From Streptomyces sp. NRRL F-6131 (lineage in GTDB: Bacteria > Actinomycetota > Actinomycetes > Streptomycetales > Streptomycetaceae): DNA of 64,000 nt. Each line of letters starts with the position of its first letter. Position 1 is the first letter of the stretch. The stretch is taken from NCBI GenBank assembly GCA_000719695.1, contig JOHN01000038.1:58980-122979 (forward strand), given 5' to 3'. The translations under genes and the position numbers were made by a program. This document shows, piece after piece, positions 54,259-62,062 of the stretch. Under the pieces are notes generated by a model that had not been told where the DNA came from, did not search any database, and saw only the letters and a list, made by a program, of their open reading frames with translations.

Positions 54259-55067
54259 GACGGCGGGCCGGCGCGCAGGGTCAGGGTGGAGAGCACACCG
54301 AGTCGCGGGTCGAGGTCGGCGAGCAGCACGGGCCGCCGCTCGGACCGCCAGGCGGGCAGCCGCTCGGCGAGCGCGGACCAGAGCCCGGTGAACGGTTGGC
54401 CGGCGGGGGTGCGGACCGCGTCGAGCCCCGGCACCTCCAGTCCGGCCGCGAGCAGGACGGCGACCCCCTCCCCCAGCGCCTTCGCCTGCCGGCGCACCTC
54501 CTCCGCGGCGGCCGCAGCATCGATCCCGTTCTCCTGACGGACCGTCAACTCCTCGTCCGGTGAAGTCTCGCAGACCAGGACGACGGCGCAGTGACGTTCG
54601 GGCAGGGCGACCGGATCGGCCGGCACGTGGTGCAGGGCGGTCTGCTCGGCGAGGACGACCACCGCGCGCCGGGCGGTCCCGGTCCGCTGGTAGGCGGTGG
54701 CGGCGCGCAGCGCGGCGAACGCCCCGGCGGTGCCCTGGTCGCAGAGCGCGAGCGCGGTGGGCGTGCCCGAGCAGGAGCGGCTGAGCGCGAGCGAGGTGGG
54801 CGCGCCCGGCCGGACGTCGGGCGTGTCGAAGGCCAGCACGAGCACGTCCGCCGGCTCCTCCGGGCCGAGCGCCTCGCCGAGCAGGCCGGCGGCCAGCTCC
54901 TCGTAGGCGTGTCCGGCGCCCTCGGCCAGCAGGTCCTCGCGCAGCGGCAGCCCGTAGGGGCGGACCAGGTCGGCGACGAAGACCCGCAGGTCGGGGTCGA
55001 GGGAGAGTTCGGAGCGGCCGTCCGCGTACCGCGTCAGCACCCGGGTCAGCCCCGGCGCGGCGGGCAC
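54255..55067 (-). CDS. thiolase-fold ketosynthase-like protein without catalytic Cys
   Basis: 270 residues. The N-terminal half of a KAS III/thiolase fold is visible (DVLVLAFDTPDVRPGAPTSL; LCDQGTAGAFAALRAATAYQ; RRAVVVLAEQTALHH). At the position of the active Cys (AACAG in FabH) it has Thr113 (QGTAG), and the His/Asn half of the active site is not recognisable in the short C-terminus. It may be a chain-length-factor-like partner of the KAS III encoded two genes upstream, or a scaffold. Three bases after the ACP gene and overlapping the PPTase gene. Confidence 0.75.
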   Translation of the reverse strand: MPAAPGLTRVLTRYADGRSELSLDPDLRVFVADLVRPYGLPLREDLLAEGAGHAYEELAAGLLGEALGPEEPADVLVLAFDTPDVRPGAPTSLALSRSCSGTPTALALCDQGTAGAFAALRAATAYQRTGTARRAVVVLAEQTALHHVPADPVALPERHCAVVLVCETSPDEELTVRQENGIDAAAAAEEVRRQAKALGEGVAVLLAAGLEVPGLDAVRTPAGQPFTGLWSALAERLPAWRSERRPVLLADLDPRLGVLSTLTLRAGPPS

Positions 55068-55070
55068 CGG

Positions 55071-55361
55071 TCAGTCCTCGGGGATGACGTGCGCGGCGAC
55101 GTAGTCGGCCAGCCTGGTGACCGAGCGCAGGTCGTCCTCGGTGATCTGCTCGACGTCGATCTGGAGGTCGAGCGCCTCCTCGACCTCCAGGATCAGCTCG
55201 ATGGTGCCCGCCGAGGTCAGGCCGAGGTCGTCGAAGAGGCAGGCGTTCTCGGGGATTTCGGGCAGGTCCCGCTTGAGGACGCGCGGCAGCAGTTCGCCGA
55301 TGCTGTGCAGGATCCGGTCGCGCAGCTCGGTGTCGGTGGTCTGGACCACTTGATCGGACAT
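55071..55361 (-). CDS. acyl carrier protein
   Basis: 96 residues from ATG 55361. The four-helix ACP pattern is clear: FDDLGLTSAGTIELILEVEE with Ser50 as the phosphopantetheine site, then IDVEQITEDDLRSVTRLADY. Acidic, as usual. It sits between the KAS III and the thiolase-fold gene and is the natural acyl donor or acceptor for both and for the condensation-fold protein. Confidence 0.93.
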   Translation of the reverse strand: MSDQVVQTTDTELRDRILHSIGELLPRVLKRDLPEIPENACLFDDLGLTSAGTIELILEVEEALDLQIDVEQITEDDLRSVTRLADYVAAHVIPED

Positions 55362-55464
55362 GGGTGGGACCGTCCCGTCGTGCGTGGTGGAGTGGGGCAG
55401 GGCGGCCGGGGAACCGGCGCCCGGAGGAAGGGGAGGGGCCGACGGCGCGTCGGCCGTGCGGCGG

Positions 55465-55528
55465 TCAGTACTCGACAACCTCGGTGCTCGACAGCTTCGG
55501 TGCTCGACGGCCTCAGTGCTCGACGACC
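55465..55528. repeat. four 16-bp tandem repeats over the KAS III stop codon
   Basis: TCAGTACTCGACAACC, TCGGTGCTCGACAGCT, TCGGTGCTCGACGGCC and TCAGTGCTCGACGACC follow each other without gaps. The last copy (55513-55528) encodes the end of KAS III including its stop; the other three extend into the gap before the ACP gene. Probably slippage duplication of the gene end, or a protein or RNA binding array. Confidence 0.85.
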
Positions 55529-56445
55529 ATGGCGGAGAAGGTCGCTCCGATGCCGGCGGCGGCGATGAGGTAGCGGTCGCCGCGGGCCAGCAGCCCCCGC
55601 GTGGTGGCGGTGTGCAGGTTGATGAGGCTGTCCGCAGCGAAACTGTGCCCCACCGACGTCACGTTGTCCAGCACCACCTTCCCGATCGGGAAGCCGATCC
55701 GGCGCGTGATGGTGCGCCAGGAGGCCTGGTTGACGTTGTGCGGGAGCAGCAGCGCCAGGTCGGAGAGGTCCAGACCGGCCTCGTCGAGGGCGGCCTCGAT
55801 CGCCTCGACCATCACCGCCGGGTACTCGCGCTGGTAGCGGGCGAGCAGCTCCGGGTCCTCGGCGAGCCGGCCGTCGAACTCGGGGCGCTGGCGCACCGCG
55901 TAGGACAGCACCCGGTCGCGTTCGCCTCCGGCGCTGACCAGGCAGGCGGCCGCGCCCTCGGCGAAGATGCCGGTCTCGGGCACCACCTGGGCGTCCTTGG
56001 TGAAGGTCTTCTCCCCGGCGAGCACCAGGGCCAGCGCCCGCGGGTCGGGGTCTCCGGCGAGCAGGCGACCGGCCAGGTCGACGGCCAGCAGGCCGACCGC
56101 GCAGGCGTGGTGGGTCACGGTGAAGGCCTGGGCGTGGCCGAGGCCGTGGCGGTGGAGCAGGTCGTGCAGGGGGTTGAGCGGGTACGGCACGGCCACCGGC
56201 ATGCTGCGCGCGTGGATCACGAAACGGATGTCCCGTTCGCGTCCGCGCAGCTCCCCGAGGGCGTCGACGGCGGCGCCGAGCAGGTCGGGCAGCTTCCCGT
56301 CCGGGTCCAGTCGCAACTGGTCCAGGCCGTGGAAGCGGCGGAAGAGTCGAAGTTGACGTGGGGTCAGGCCGATCCGCTCGCCCACTGCCTCGATGGGCAC
56401 GGTGTGGTGGGGGAGGTGGACGGCCACTGCCTCCAGTGCGGTCAC
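55513..56445 (-). CDS. KAS III-like ketosynthase / acyltransferase
   Basis: 310 residues from GTG 56445. Thiolase fold with Cys115 in THHACAVGLLAV and His236 in LLPHNVNQASW. The third site, normally Asn in GNTSAAS, reads SVGHSFAADSL (His267). Cys and His fit a working enzyme; a changed third residue is known to separate C-C forming FabH types from ester-forming KAS III relatives, so the reaction is open. It is the first gene of the minus-strand unit and divergent from the ACP-like gene, with a shared 164-base promoter region. Confidence 0.87.
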   Translation of the reverse strand: MTALEAVAVHLPHHTVPIEAVGERIGLTPRQLRLFRRFHGLDQLRLDPDGKLPDLLGAAVDALGELRGRERDIRFVIHARSMPVAVPYPLNPLHDLLHRHGLGHAQAFTVTHHACAVGLLAVDLAGRLLAGDPDPRALALVLAGEKTFTKDAQVVPETGIFAEGAAACLVSAGGERDRVLSYAVRQRPEFDGRLAEDPELLARYQREYPAVMVEAIEAALDEAGLDLSDLALLLPHNVNQASWRTITRRIGFPIGKVVLDNVTSVGHSFAADSLINLHTATTRGLLARGDRYLIAAAGIGATFSAMVVEH

Positions 56446-56609
56446 GCGGGCTAGTATTCCCACGCCCGACGGAATCGCACAAGTGATCTCGGGCGGTTGC
56501 GGCACCGAGACCGCACCATTCCCCCACGGAACGCGCACGTCAGGGACGGTCCGACACGTCCTCGTGCCGCCGTCCCCGCCCCCGCGTCGTCGAACCGGTG
56601 GAGTCCCTG

Positions 56610-56909
56610 ATGAACGATCGTGAACCTTCCGTCGCCGTACCGCCGGTCCGTCCGGCGCTGCTCTCCCTGCTGGCCGAGGTGGCGCAGGCGCCGCCCGGCT
56701 GGGCCGCCGGCGTGACGGCGCGCTCCCGGCTGGACGGGGACCTGCTGCTCGACGAGGTCGACCTCGTCGCGCTGCACGACGGACTGCGCCGGCGCTTCGG
56801 CCCGTCGGTGGACCTCGCCGCACTGCGGGCCGGACTGGACCTGGCCGCCCTGGAGGAGCTGACCGTCGCCGACGTCGAGCGGCTGCTGCCCGCGGAGGAC
56901 GCCCGATGA
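56610..56909 (+). CDS. ACP-like protein lacking the attachment serine
   Basis: 99 residues from ATG 56610 (GGAG six bases upstream). Fold signature: SRLDGDLLLDEVDLVALHDG, then RRFGPSVDLAALRAG and LTVADVERLL. Where carriers have DSL/DSV, this has Asp48-Glu49-Val50, so no phosphopantetheine can be attached. It may be a docking or regulatory carrier-like protein. The glycosyltransferase gene overlaps its stop (ATGA), coupling the two. Confidence 0.78.
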   Translation: MNDREPSVAVPPVRPALLSLLAEVAQAPPGWAAGVTARSRLDGDLLLDEVDLVALHDGLRRRFGPSVDLAALRAGLDLAALEELTVADVERLLPAEDAR

Positions 56910-58090
56910 GCCGCTTCCTGCTGGTGGTGCCGCCGCTGACCGGGCACGTCAACCCGACCGTGGGCCTGGCCCGGGAGCTGGTGGCACGCGGCCACCAGGT
57001 GGCCTGGACCGGCACCGAGACCGCGCTGCGGCCGCTGCTCGGGCCGGACGCGACCGTCTTCGGCACCGGCACCCGGGCGTTCCGGGCCCAGGGCGGACAC
57101 GGGCTGGCCGCCGTCCGCTCGCTCTGGGAGGGCTTCATCGTCCCGTACGCGCGGTTCACCGCCAAGGCGCTGGACGCGGCGGTGCGGGAGTACCGGCCGG
57201 ACGCGCTGCTGGTGGACCAGCACACCCCGGCCGGGGCGCTGGTGGCGCACCGGCACCGGCTGCCCTGGGGCAGCCTGGCGCCGGGCGCGATGGAGCTGGG
57301 GCGGCCGTTCCGGGCGCTGCCGCTGGTGGAGGAGTGGATGACCGGCCTGCTCCGGGGCCTGTGGCGGCGGGCCGGACTGCCCGCGGAGGAGTACGTCGAC
57401 CCGCGCTTCTCCCCCGCCCTGGTGCTGGCCTTCACCGGTCCGGCGCTGACCGGTCCCGTGGCGGCGGACACCGGCCACCACGCCGCGGTCGGACCGGTCC
57501 TCGCCGAGCGGCCGGCCGATCCGGCCTTCCCCTGGGAGCGGCTGCTGCCGGGGCGGCGGCGGGTGCTGGTCACCATGGGCACCCTGGCCGGTGAGCTGGG
57601 CGCGGACTTCCTGGGCCGGGCGGTCCGGGCCCTTGAGCTGTGCGGACCCGAGGTGCAGCCGGTGTTCGCCGCGCCGGGCGAACTGCTGCCCGTGCTCCCG
57701 CCGCACGCGGTGGCGGTGGACCGGGCGCCGGTGCTGGAGCTGATGCGCCGCGGCGAGCTGGACGCGGTGCTGTGCCACGGCGGGATGAACACCGTCGGCG
57801 AGGCCCTGGCGCACGGACTGCCGCTGGTGACGGCCCCGATCCGGCACGACCAGCCGTTCGTGGCGGCGCAGCTGGCCGCCTCCGGCGCGGGCCTGCGGGT
57901 GCCGTTCGCCCGGGTGACGCCCGATCACCTGGCGGCGCGGCTGCGGAGCGTGCTGGAGGAGCCCGCGTACCGGGCGGCGGCGGCCCGGGTCGGGGCGGAG
58001 CTGCTCGCCGGCGGCGGGGCGGTCGCGGCCGCCGACCGGGTGGAGGCACTGGTCGCGACGGGTGCCCATCAGGCCAATCCATTGGTCTAG
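56906..58090 (+). CDS. MGT-family macrolide-type glycosyltransferase (GT1)
   Basis: 394 residues from ATG 56906. GT-B: LLVVPPLTGHVNPTVGLARE at the start, LVTMGTLAGELG mid-way, and donor site VLCHGGMNTVGEALAHGLPL with PIRHDQPFVAAQLA. MGT enzymes glycosylate natural products or macrolides, often for self-protection. Coupled to the ACP-like gene and followed by an exporter, which suggests the locus product is glycosylated before or during export (inference). Confidence 0.93.
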   Translation: MSRFLLVVPPLTGHVNPTVGLARELVARGHQVAWTGTETALRPLLGPDATVFGTGTRAFRAQGGHGLAAVRSLWEGFIVPYARFTAKALDAAVREYRPDALLVDQHTPAGALVAHRHRLPWGSLAPGAMELGRPFRALPLVEEWMTGLLRGLWRRAGLPAEEYVDPRFSPALVLAFTGPALTGPVAADTGHHAAVGPVLAERPADPAFPWERLLPGRRRVLVTMGTLAGELGADFLGRAVRALELCGPEVQPVFAAPGELLPVLPPHAVAVDRAPVLELMRRGELDAVLCHGGMNTVGEALAHGLPLVTAPIRHDQPFVAAQLAASGAGLRVPFARVTPDHLAARLRSVLEEPAYRAAAARVGAELLAGGGAVAAADRVEALVATGAHQANPLV

Positions 58091-58207
58091 GCCATTGTTT
58101 CCGGGGTGCCGAAGACCCTAGGGTGGCCCGCAGCACCGCTTCCCAGGTGTCCCGCGCGCCGCCCTTCCCCGGCGCCCCGGCAACCCATCCCCGCACGGGA
58201 GTTCTGG

Positions 58208-59173
58208 TTGATCGAGACCAAGGGACTCAGAAAGTCCTACCCTTCCAAGAAACGCGGCCAGTCCCCCGTGGACGCCGTCCGAGGCATCGACCTGGACGTC
58301 GCCCCGGGTGAGATCTTCGGCTTCCTCGGCCCCAACGGCGCCGGGAAGACCACCACCCTGCGGATGCTCGCCACGCTGATCCGCCCCGACGGCGGCGAGG
58401 CCCGGATCGCCGGCGCCGACCTGTTCGCCGACCCCGCCGAGGTCCGCCGCCGGATCGGGTACGTCGCCCAGGGCGGCGGCACCACCGACGCCGTCACCGC
58501 GCGCGAGGAGCTCGTGATGCAGGCGCGGCTGCACGGCACCGGCAAGGCCGAGGCGCTGACCCGGGCCGAACAGGCCCTCGCGGCCTTCGAACTCACCGAG
58601 TTCGCCGACCGGCCGTGCCGCACCTACTCCGGTGGCCAGCGCCGCCGGGTGGACATCGCGCTCGGCGTCATCCACGCGCCCAAGGTGCTGTTCCTGGACG
58701 AGCCCACGGTGGGCCTCGACCCGGCCAGCCGCGGCCACGTCTGGACCGAGATCCGGCGGCTGCGCGACGAGGGCATGACCGTCGTCGTCACCACCCACTA
58801 CCTCGACGAGGCCGACGCGCTCTGCGACCGGGTCTCCATCGTCGACCACGGCGGGATCGTCGCCGAGGGCACGCCGGAGACCCTCAAGCGCGAGATATCC
58901 GGCGACGTCGTGCTGATCGGCCTCGGCCCCGGGGAGGCCGAACGGGCCGCCAAGGCACTGCGCGAGCAGCCCGGCCTGCCGGAGCTGCACCGCCTGGAGC
59001 TGCGCGGCGAGGACGGCCTGCGGCTCTACCTGGACGACGGCGCGGCCGCCGTCCCGCGCCTGCTGCGCGCCCTGGACGGGGCCGGCGTCACCACCGGCAC
59101 CGTGCAACTGCAACGCCCCAGCCTGGACGACGTGTTCCTGGCCCGCACCGGCCGCTCCATCGAGCAGTCCTGA
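58208..59173 (+). CDS. DrrA-type ABC exporter ATPase
   Basis: 321 residues from TTG 58208, with GGGAG six bases upstream. Walker A GPNGAGKTT, signature YSGGQRRRVDIALG, Walker B VLFLDEPTVGLDPASRG, H-loop VTTHYLDEAD, and the C-terminal DrrA-like part ending RPSLDDVFLARTG. It powers export of lipophilic products. The frame is open to 58106 but homology and the ribosome site favour the TTG. Partner permease 31 bases downstream. Confidence 0.92.
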   Translation: MIETKGLRKSYPSKKRGQSPVDAVRGIDLDVAPGEIFGFLGPNGAGKTTTLRMLATLIRPDGGEARIAGADLFADPAEVRRRIGYVAQGGGTTDAVTAREELVMQARLHGTGKAEALTRAEQALAAFELTEFADRPCRTYSGGQRRRVDIALGVIHAPKVLFLDEPTVGLDPASRGHVWTEIRRLRDEGMTVVVTTHYLDEADALCDRVSIVDHGGIVAEGTPETLKREISGDVVLIGLGPGEAERAAKALREQPGLPELHRLELRGEDGLRLYLDDGAAAVPRLLRALDGAGVTTGTVQLQRPSLDDVFLARTGRSIEQS

Positions 59174-59204
59174 TGGCACCTCCGATCCCCGAGGAGGGGC
59201 CCTC

Positions 59205-59969
59205 GTGAAGCTCGCCCGCGACACCTGGCTGGTGTTCCAGCGGCAGTTGCTGCTGATGTGGCGCACCCCGATCTGGATCGCCGTCGGCGTGATCCAGCCG
59301 ATCTTCTACCTGCTGCTGTTCGCACCGCTGCTGAAGAAGGTGCTGGCGCCGATGGGCGCCACCACCTACGCCGAGGCCTACCAGATCTACGTGCCGGGCC
59401 TGTTGGCCGTGCTGTGCATCTTCGGCGGCCTGTACACCGGCTTCAGCCTGCTCGGCGAGCTGAAGGCGGGCATCATCGAGCGGGCCCGGGTGACCCCGGT
59501 CAGCCGGCTCGCCCTGCTGCTCGGCCGGGCGCTGCGCGAGACGGTGGCGCTGCTCGTCCAGGCGGTGATCATCACGATCATCGCGCTGCCGTTCGGCCTG
59601 CGGGTCGATCCGCTGGACCTGCTGCTGGCCTTCCTGCTGATGGGCCTGCTCGCGCTGATGACCTCGGCGATCTCGTACGGGATCGCCCTGGTGCTGCCGG
59701 CCGACGAGGCGATGGCGCCGGTGGTGAACACCGTCGCCCAGCCGATCGCGCTGCTCTCGGGGGTGCTGCTGCCGCTGGCGCTGGCGCCGATGTGGCTGCA
59801 GACGGCGGCCAAGTGGAACCCCTTCTACTGGGCCGTGGAGGGGATGCGCGCGCTGTTCTCGGGCCATCCCGGAGACAGCGTGGTGTGGCAGGGACTGCTG
59901 GTCGTCGCCCTGATGACGGCGGCGGCGGTGTACTGGTCGGCCCGGCTGTTCTCCACCCGGGTGCGCTGA
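59205..59969 (+). CDS. ABC-2 type exporter permease (DrrB-like)
   Basis: 254 residues from GTG 59205 (GAGGAGGGG upstream). Six membrane segments (IAVGVIQPIFYLLLFAPLL, YVPGLLAVLCIFGGLYTGFS, VIITIIALPFGL, and others) and the family stretch FNPFYWAVEGMRALF (here WNPFYW). Forms the exporter with the preceding ATPase. Confidence 0.92.
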   Translation: MKLARDTWLVFQRQLLLMWRTPIWIAVGVIQPIFYLLLFAPLLKKVLAPMGATTYAEAYQIYVPGLLAVLCIFGGLYTGFSLLGELKAGIIERARVTPVSRLALLLGRALRETVALLVQAVIITIIALPFGLRVDPLDLLLAFLLMGLLALMTSAISYGIALVLPADEAMAPVVNTVAQPIALLSGVLLPLALAPMWLQTAAKWNPFYWAVEGMRALFSGHPGDSVVWQGLLVVALMTAAAVYWSARLFSTRVR

Positions 59970-60161
59970 GTCCGGGCGGCCGGAAGGCCGTCGGAGTGCT
60001 GTCGGAGTGCTGTCGGTGTGCTGAAGGCGGGCCGTCGGGTGGGGAGCCGGTCCGTCGTCGGGCCGTCAACGCTTCCCGCCCGGCGCCCCGTTGCTTGTCG
60101 CGACCGGATCGGCGGCCCTATCGTCGGACGGGTCGATCCCCCGTTCGTCGAGAGGAACCGC

Positions 60162-60557
60162 ATGAGCCCCCACTCCGAGCACACTCCGGCCTCCGCACGG
60201 CGCCGGGGCACCCGTCTGGCCATCGCGGGCGGGGCGCTCGCCGCCCTGCCGGTGGTCGGCCTGCTCGCCGCGACCCCGGCCGCCGCGAAGCCGCCGGTCA
60301 AGGCGATCGCGGCCAAGCCCCCGGTCAAGGCGGTGGCCGCGAAGCCGCCCGTCAAGGCGGTGGCCGCCAAGCCGCCGGCCAAGGCCGTGGAGGCCAAGCC
60401 GCCGACGAAGGCGGTCGCCGCGAAGCCCCCGACGAAGGCGGTCGCGGCCAAGCCTCCCGTCAAGGCCTTGGCCGCCAAGCCGCCGGTCAAGGCGGTGGCC
60501 GCGAAGCCGCCGGTCAAGGCCGTCGCGGCCGACCCGCGGGTGGCCGAGGGCGGCTGA
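60162..60557 (+). CDS. secreted KPPVKAVAA-repeat protein
   Basis: 131 residues from ATG 60162 (AGAGGAA upstream). A signal peptide (RRRGTRLAIAGGALAALPVV, cleaved after ATPAAA) is followed by nine tandem 9-residue repeats, consensus AKPPVKAVA, with V/A/T at position 5 and A/E variants. The end is ADPRVAEGG. The mature part is nearly all K, P, A and V, strongly basic and probably extended (polyproline-like), as in wall-binding or histone-like tails. No known domain. Codon choice varies between repeats, suggesting selection on the protein. Confidence 0.72.
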   Translation: MSPHSEHTPASARRRGTRLAIAGGALAALPVVGLLAATPAAAKPPVKAIAAKPPVKAVAAKPPVKAVAAKPPAKAVEAKPPTKAVAAKPPTKAVAAKPPVKALAAKPPVKAVAAKPPVKAVAADPRVAEGG

Positions 60558-60578
60558 CGCCCCGCCGGACTGCCCGGG

Positions 60579-60627
60579 ACGCACGACGGCGGTGCCCCTT
60601 GCGCGAAGGGGCACCGCCGTCGTGCGT
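60579..60627. terminator. 22-bp perfect stem bidirectional terminator
   Basis: Bases 60579-60600 pair perfectly with 60606-60627 around GCGCG, between the convergent repeat-protein and aminotransferase genes. Confidence 0.88.
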
Positions 60628-60640
60628 TCGGGTCCGGGGG

Positions 60641-62062
60641 CTACCCGGCCGGGCGGGCGGACTCGGCCCGCAGGAAGCCCGCGAGCCGAGCCACGCCCTC
60701 CGCGATCCGCTCGGGCGTCAGCGAGCTGATGGAGAGCCGGAGGCGGCGCTCCCCTCCCCCGGCGGGGTAGAACGGCGCCATCGGCGTCCACAGCACGCCG
60801 TGGTCCCGGGCGCAGCGCTCCATGGCCTCGTCGTCGGCCGCGAACCCCACCGTGAGGACCGCGAAGAAGCCGCCCTCCGGCACGTTCCAGGACAGGCCCA
60901 GGCCGGCCCGCTCGGCGGCCGGGAAGTGCCGCTCAAGCTCGGCCAGCAGCGCGCCCATGCCGGCCGCGTAGTGGGCCGTGGCCGGGGCGTTGGCGGCCCG
61001 CAGCCGGCAGTCGTGGGTCAGCAGCATGCCGCCGATCACGGCCTGGCTGAGGGCCGGGGTGTTGACCGTCGTCATGCTCTTCAGCTTGGCGAGCTCGTCG
61101 GCCAGCAGGGTGCGCCGGCCGCCGGGTCCGGTCACCTCCTGGTCGGCGACCACGTAGCCGAGCCGGGCGCCGGGGAAGCAGGTCTTGGCGAAGGAGCCCA
61201 GGTAGACGACGCGTCGGTGGCGGTCGAGCGCCTTGAGGGTGGGCCGCGCGGCGGTGTCCCGGGCGAAGAAGCCGTACGGGTTGTCCTCGACGACCAGCAG
61301 GTCCTCCGCCGCGGCGGTCTCCAGCAGCCGGGTGCGGGCGGCGACCGGCATCGAGGTGCCGGAGGGGTTGGCGAAGTCCGGCACCACGTAGAGGGCGCGC
61401 GGGCGCCGGCCGGCGGCGCGGACCGCCTGCGCGGCGGCCCGGACGGCGGCCGGGTCGGGTCCGCCGTCCGGGCCCTCGGGGACGGGCACGGTGGTCAGGT
61501 CGAGCAGCCGGGCGGCACCGGTGACGCCGACGTAGCAGGGCGAGCTGACCAGCAGCACGTCGTCGGGGCCGGCGCAGAGCGCGCGCAGCGTCAGCAGCAT
61601 GCCCTCCTGGGCACCGACGGTCAGCACGAGGGCCTCGGGGGCCACGGCGAGCCCCTCGTCGTTGGCCAGGGTGCGGGCGACGAGGTCGTTGATGACGCCC
61701 TTGGTCGGGCCGTACTGGAACAGGGTGGTGCGGATCGCGTCGCGGCCCAGGCCGACGGCCGCCAGGTGGTCGAGGTAGGCGTCCAGGTAGGCGGGGACGT
61801 CCTCGGGTTCGAAGAAGCCCTCGTAGGGGCGGCCGGGGGCGAAGGAGACCGCCTGCGGGTAGCGGGTGGTGACCTCGTTGAGGAAGGTCATCGCGTCCAG
61901 CAGCGGGTCCGCGAGGGAGCCGTGCAGCTCCGCGAGCGGCAGCGTGACGGGCCCCTTCTCGGACGTGGCCGCGAGGGCGGTGGCGTGCGCCGTGTCGTGG
62001 TCAGTGGCGTGGGCCGTGTCGTGGCCGGAGTCGTGGGCGGAGTCGTGGGCGGGGGCGCTCAT
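60641..62062 (-). CDS. PLP-dependent aminotransferase (class I/II) with His-rich N-terminus
   Basis: 473 residues. PLP site GSFAKTCFPGARLGYV (Lys in FAKT), DNPYGFF, PDFANPSGTSM and RRLRLSISSL. The start of the fold, LLDAMTFLNEVTTRYPQAVS then FAPGRPYEGFF, resembles (S)-3,5-dihydroxyphenylglycine transaminases and related antibiotic amino-acid transaminases. Before it lies a 30-residue tail of H-D-T/S-A repeats (HDSAHDSGHDTAHATDHDTA) that could bind metal or is just low-complexity. Its start overlaps the stop of the esterase gene (ATGA). No dihydroxyphenylglycine pathway genes are nearby, so the substrate is open. Confidence 0.87.
   Translation of the reverse strand: MSAPAHDSAHDSGHDTAHATDHDTAHATALAATSEKGPVTLPLAELHGSLADPLLDAMTFLNEVTTRYPQAVSFAPGRPYEGFFEPEDVPAYLDAYLDHLAAVGLGRDAIRTTLFQYGPTKGVINDLVARTLANDEGLAVAPEALVLTVGAQEGMLLTLRALCAGPDDVLLVSSPCYVGVTGAARLLDLTTVPVPEGPDGGPDPAAVRAAAQAVRAAGRRPRALYVVPDFANPSGTSMPVAARTRLLETAAAEDLLVVEDNPYGFFARDTAARPTLKALDRHRRVVYLGSFAKTCFPGARLGYVVADQEVTGPGGRRTLLADELAKLKSMTTVNTPALSQAVIGGMLLTHDCRLRAANAPATAHYAAGMGALLAELERHFPAAERAGLGLSWNVPEGGFFAVLTVGFAADDEAMERCARDHGVLWTPMAPFYPAGGGERRLRLSISSLTPERIAEGVARLAGFLRAESARPAG

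Noticed and set aside
60288..60530. Could the regular repeat be a CRISPR array?
   Set aside because: The period is 27 bases with no unique spacers; it is one reading frame encoding a 9-residue protein repeat.
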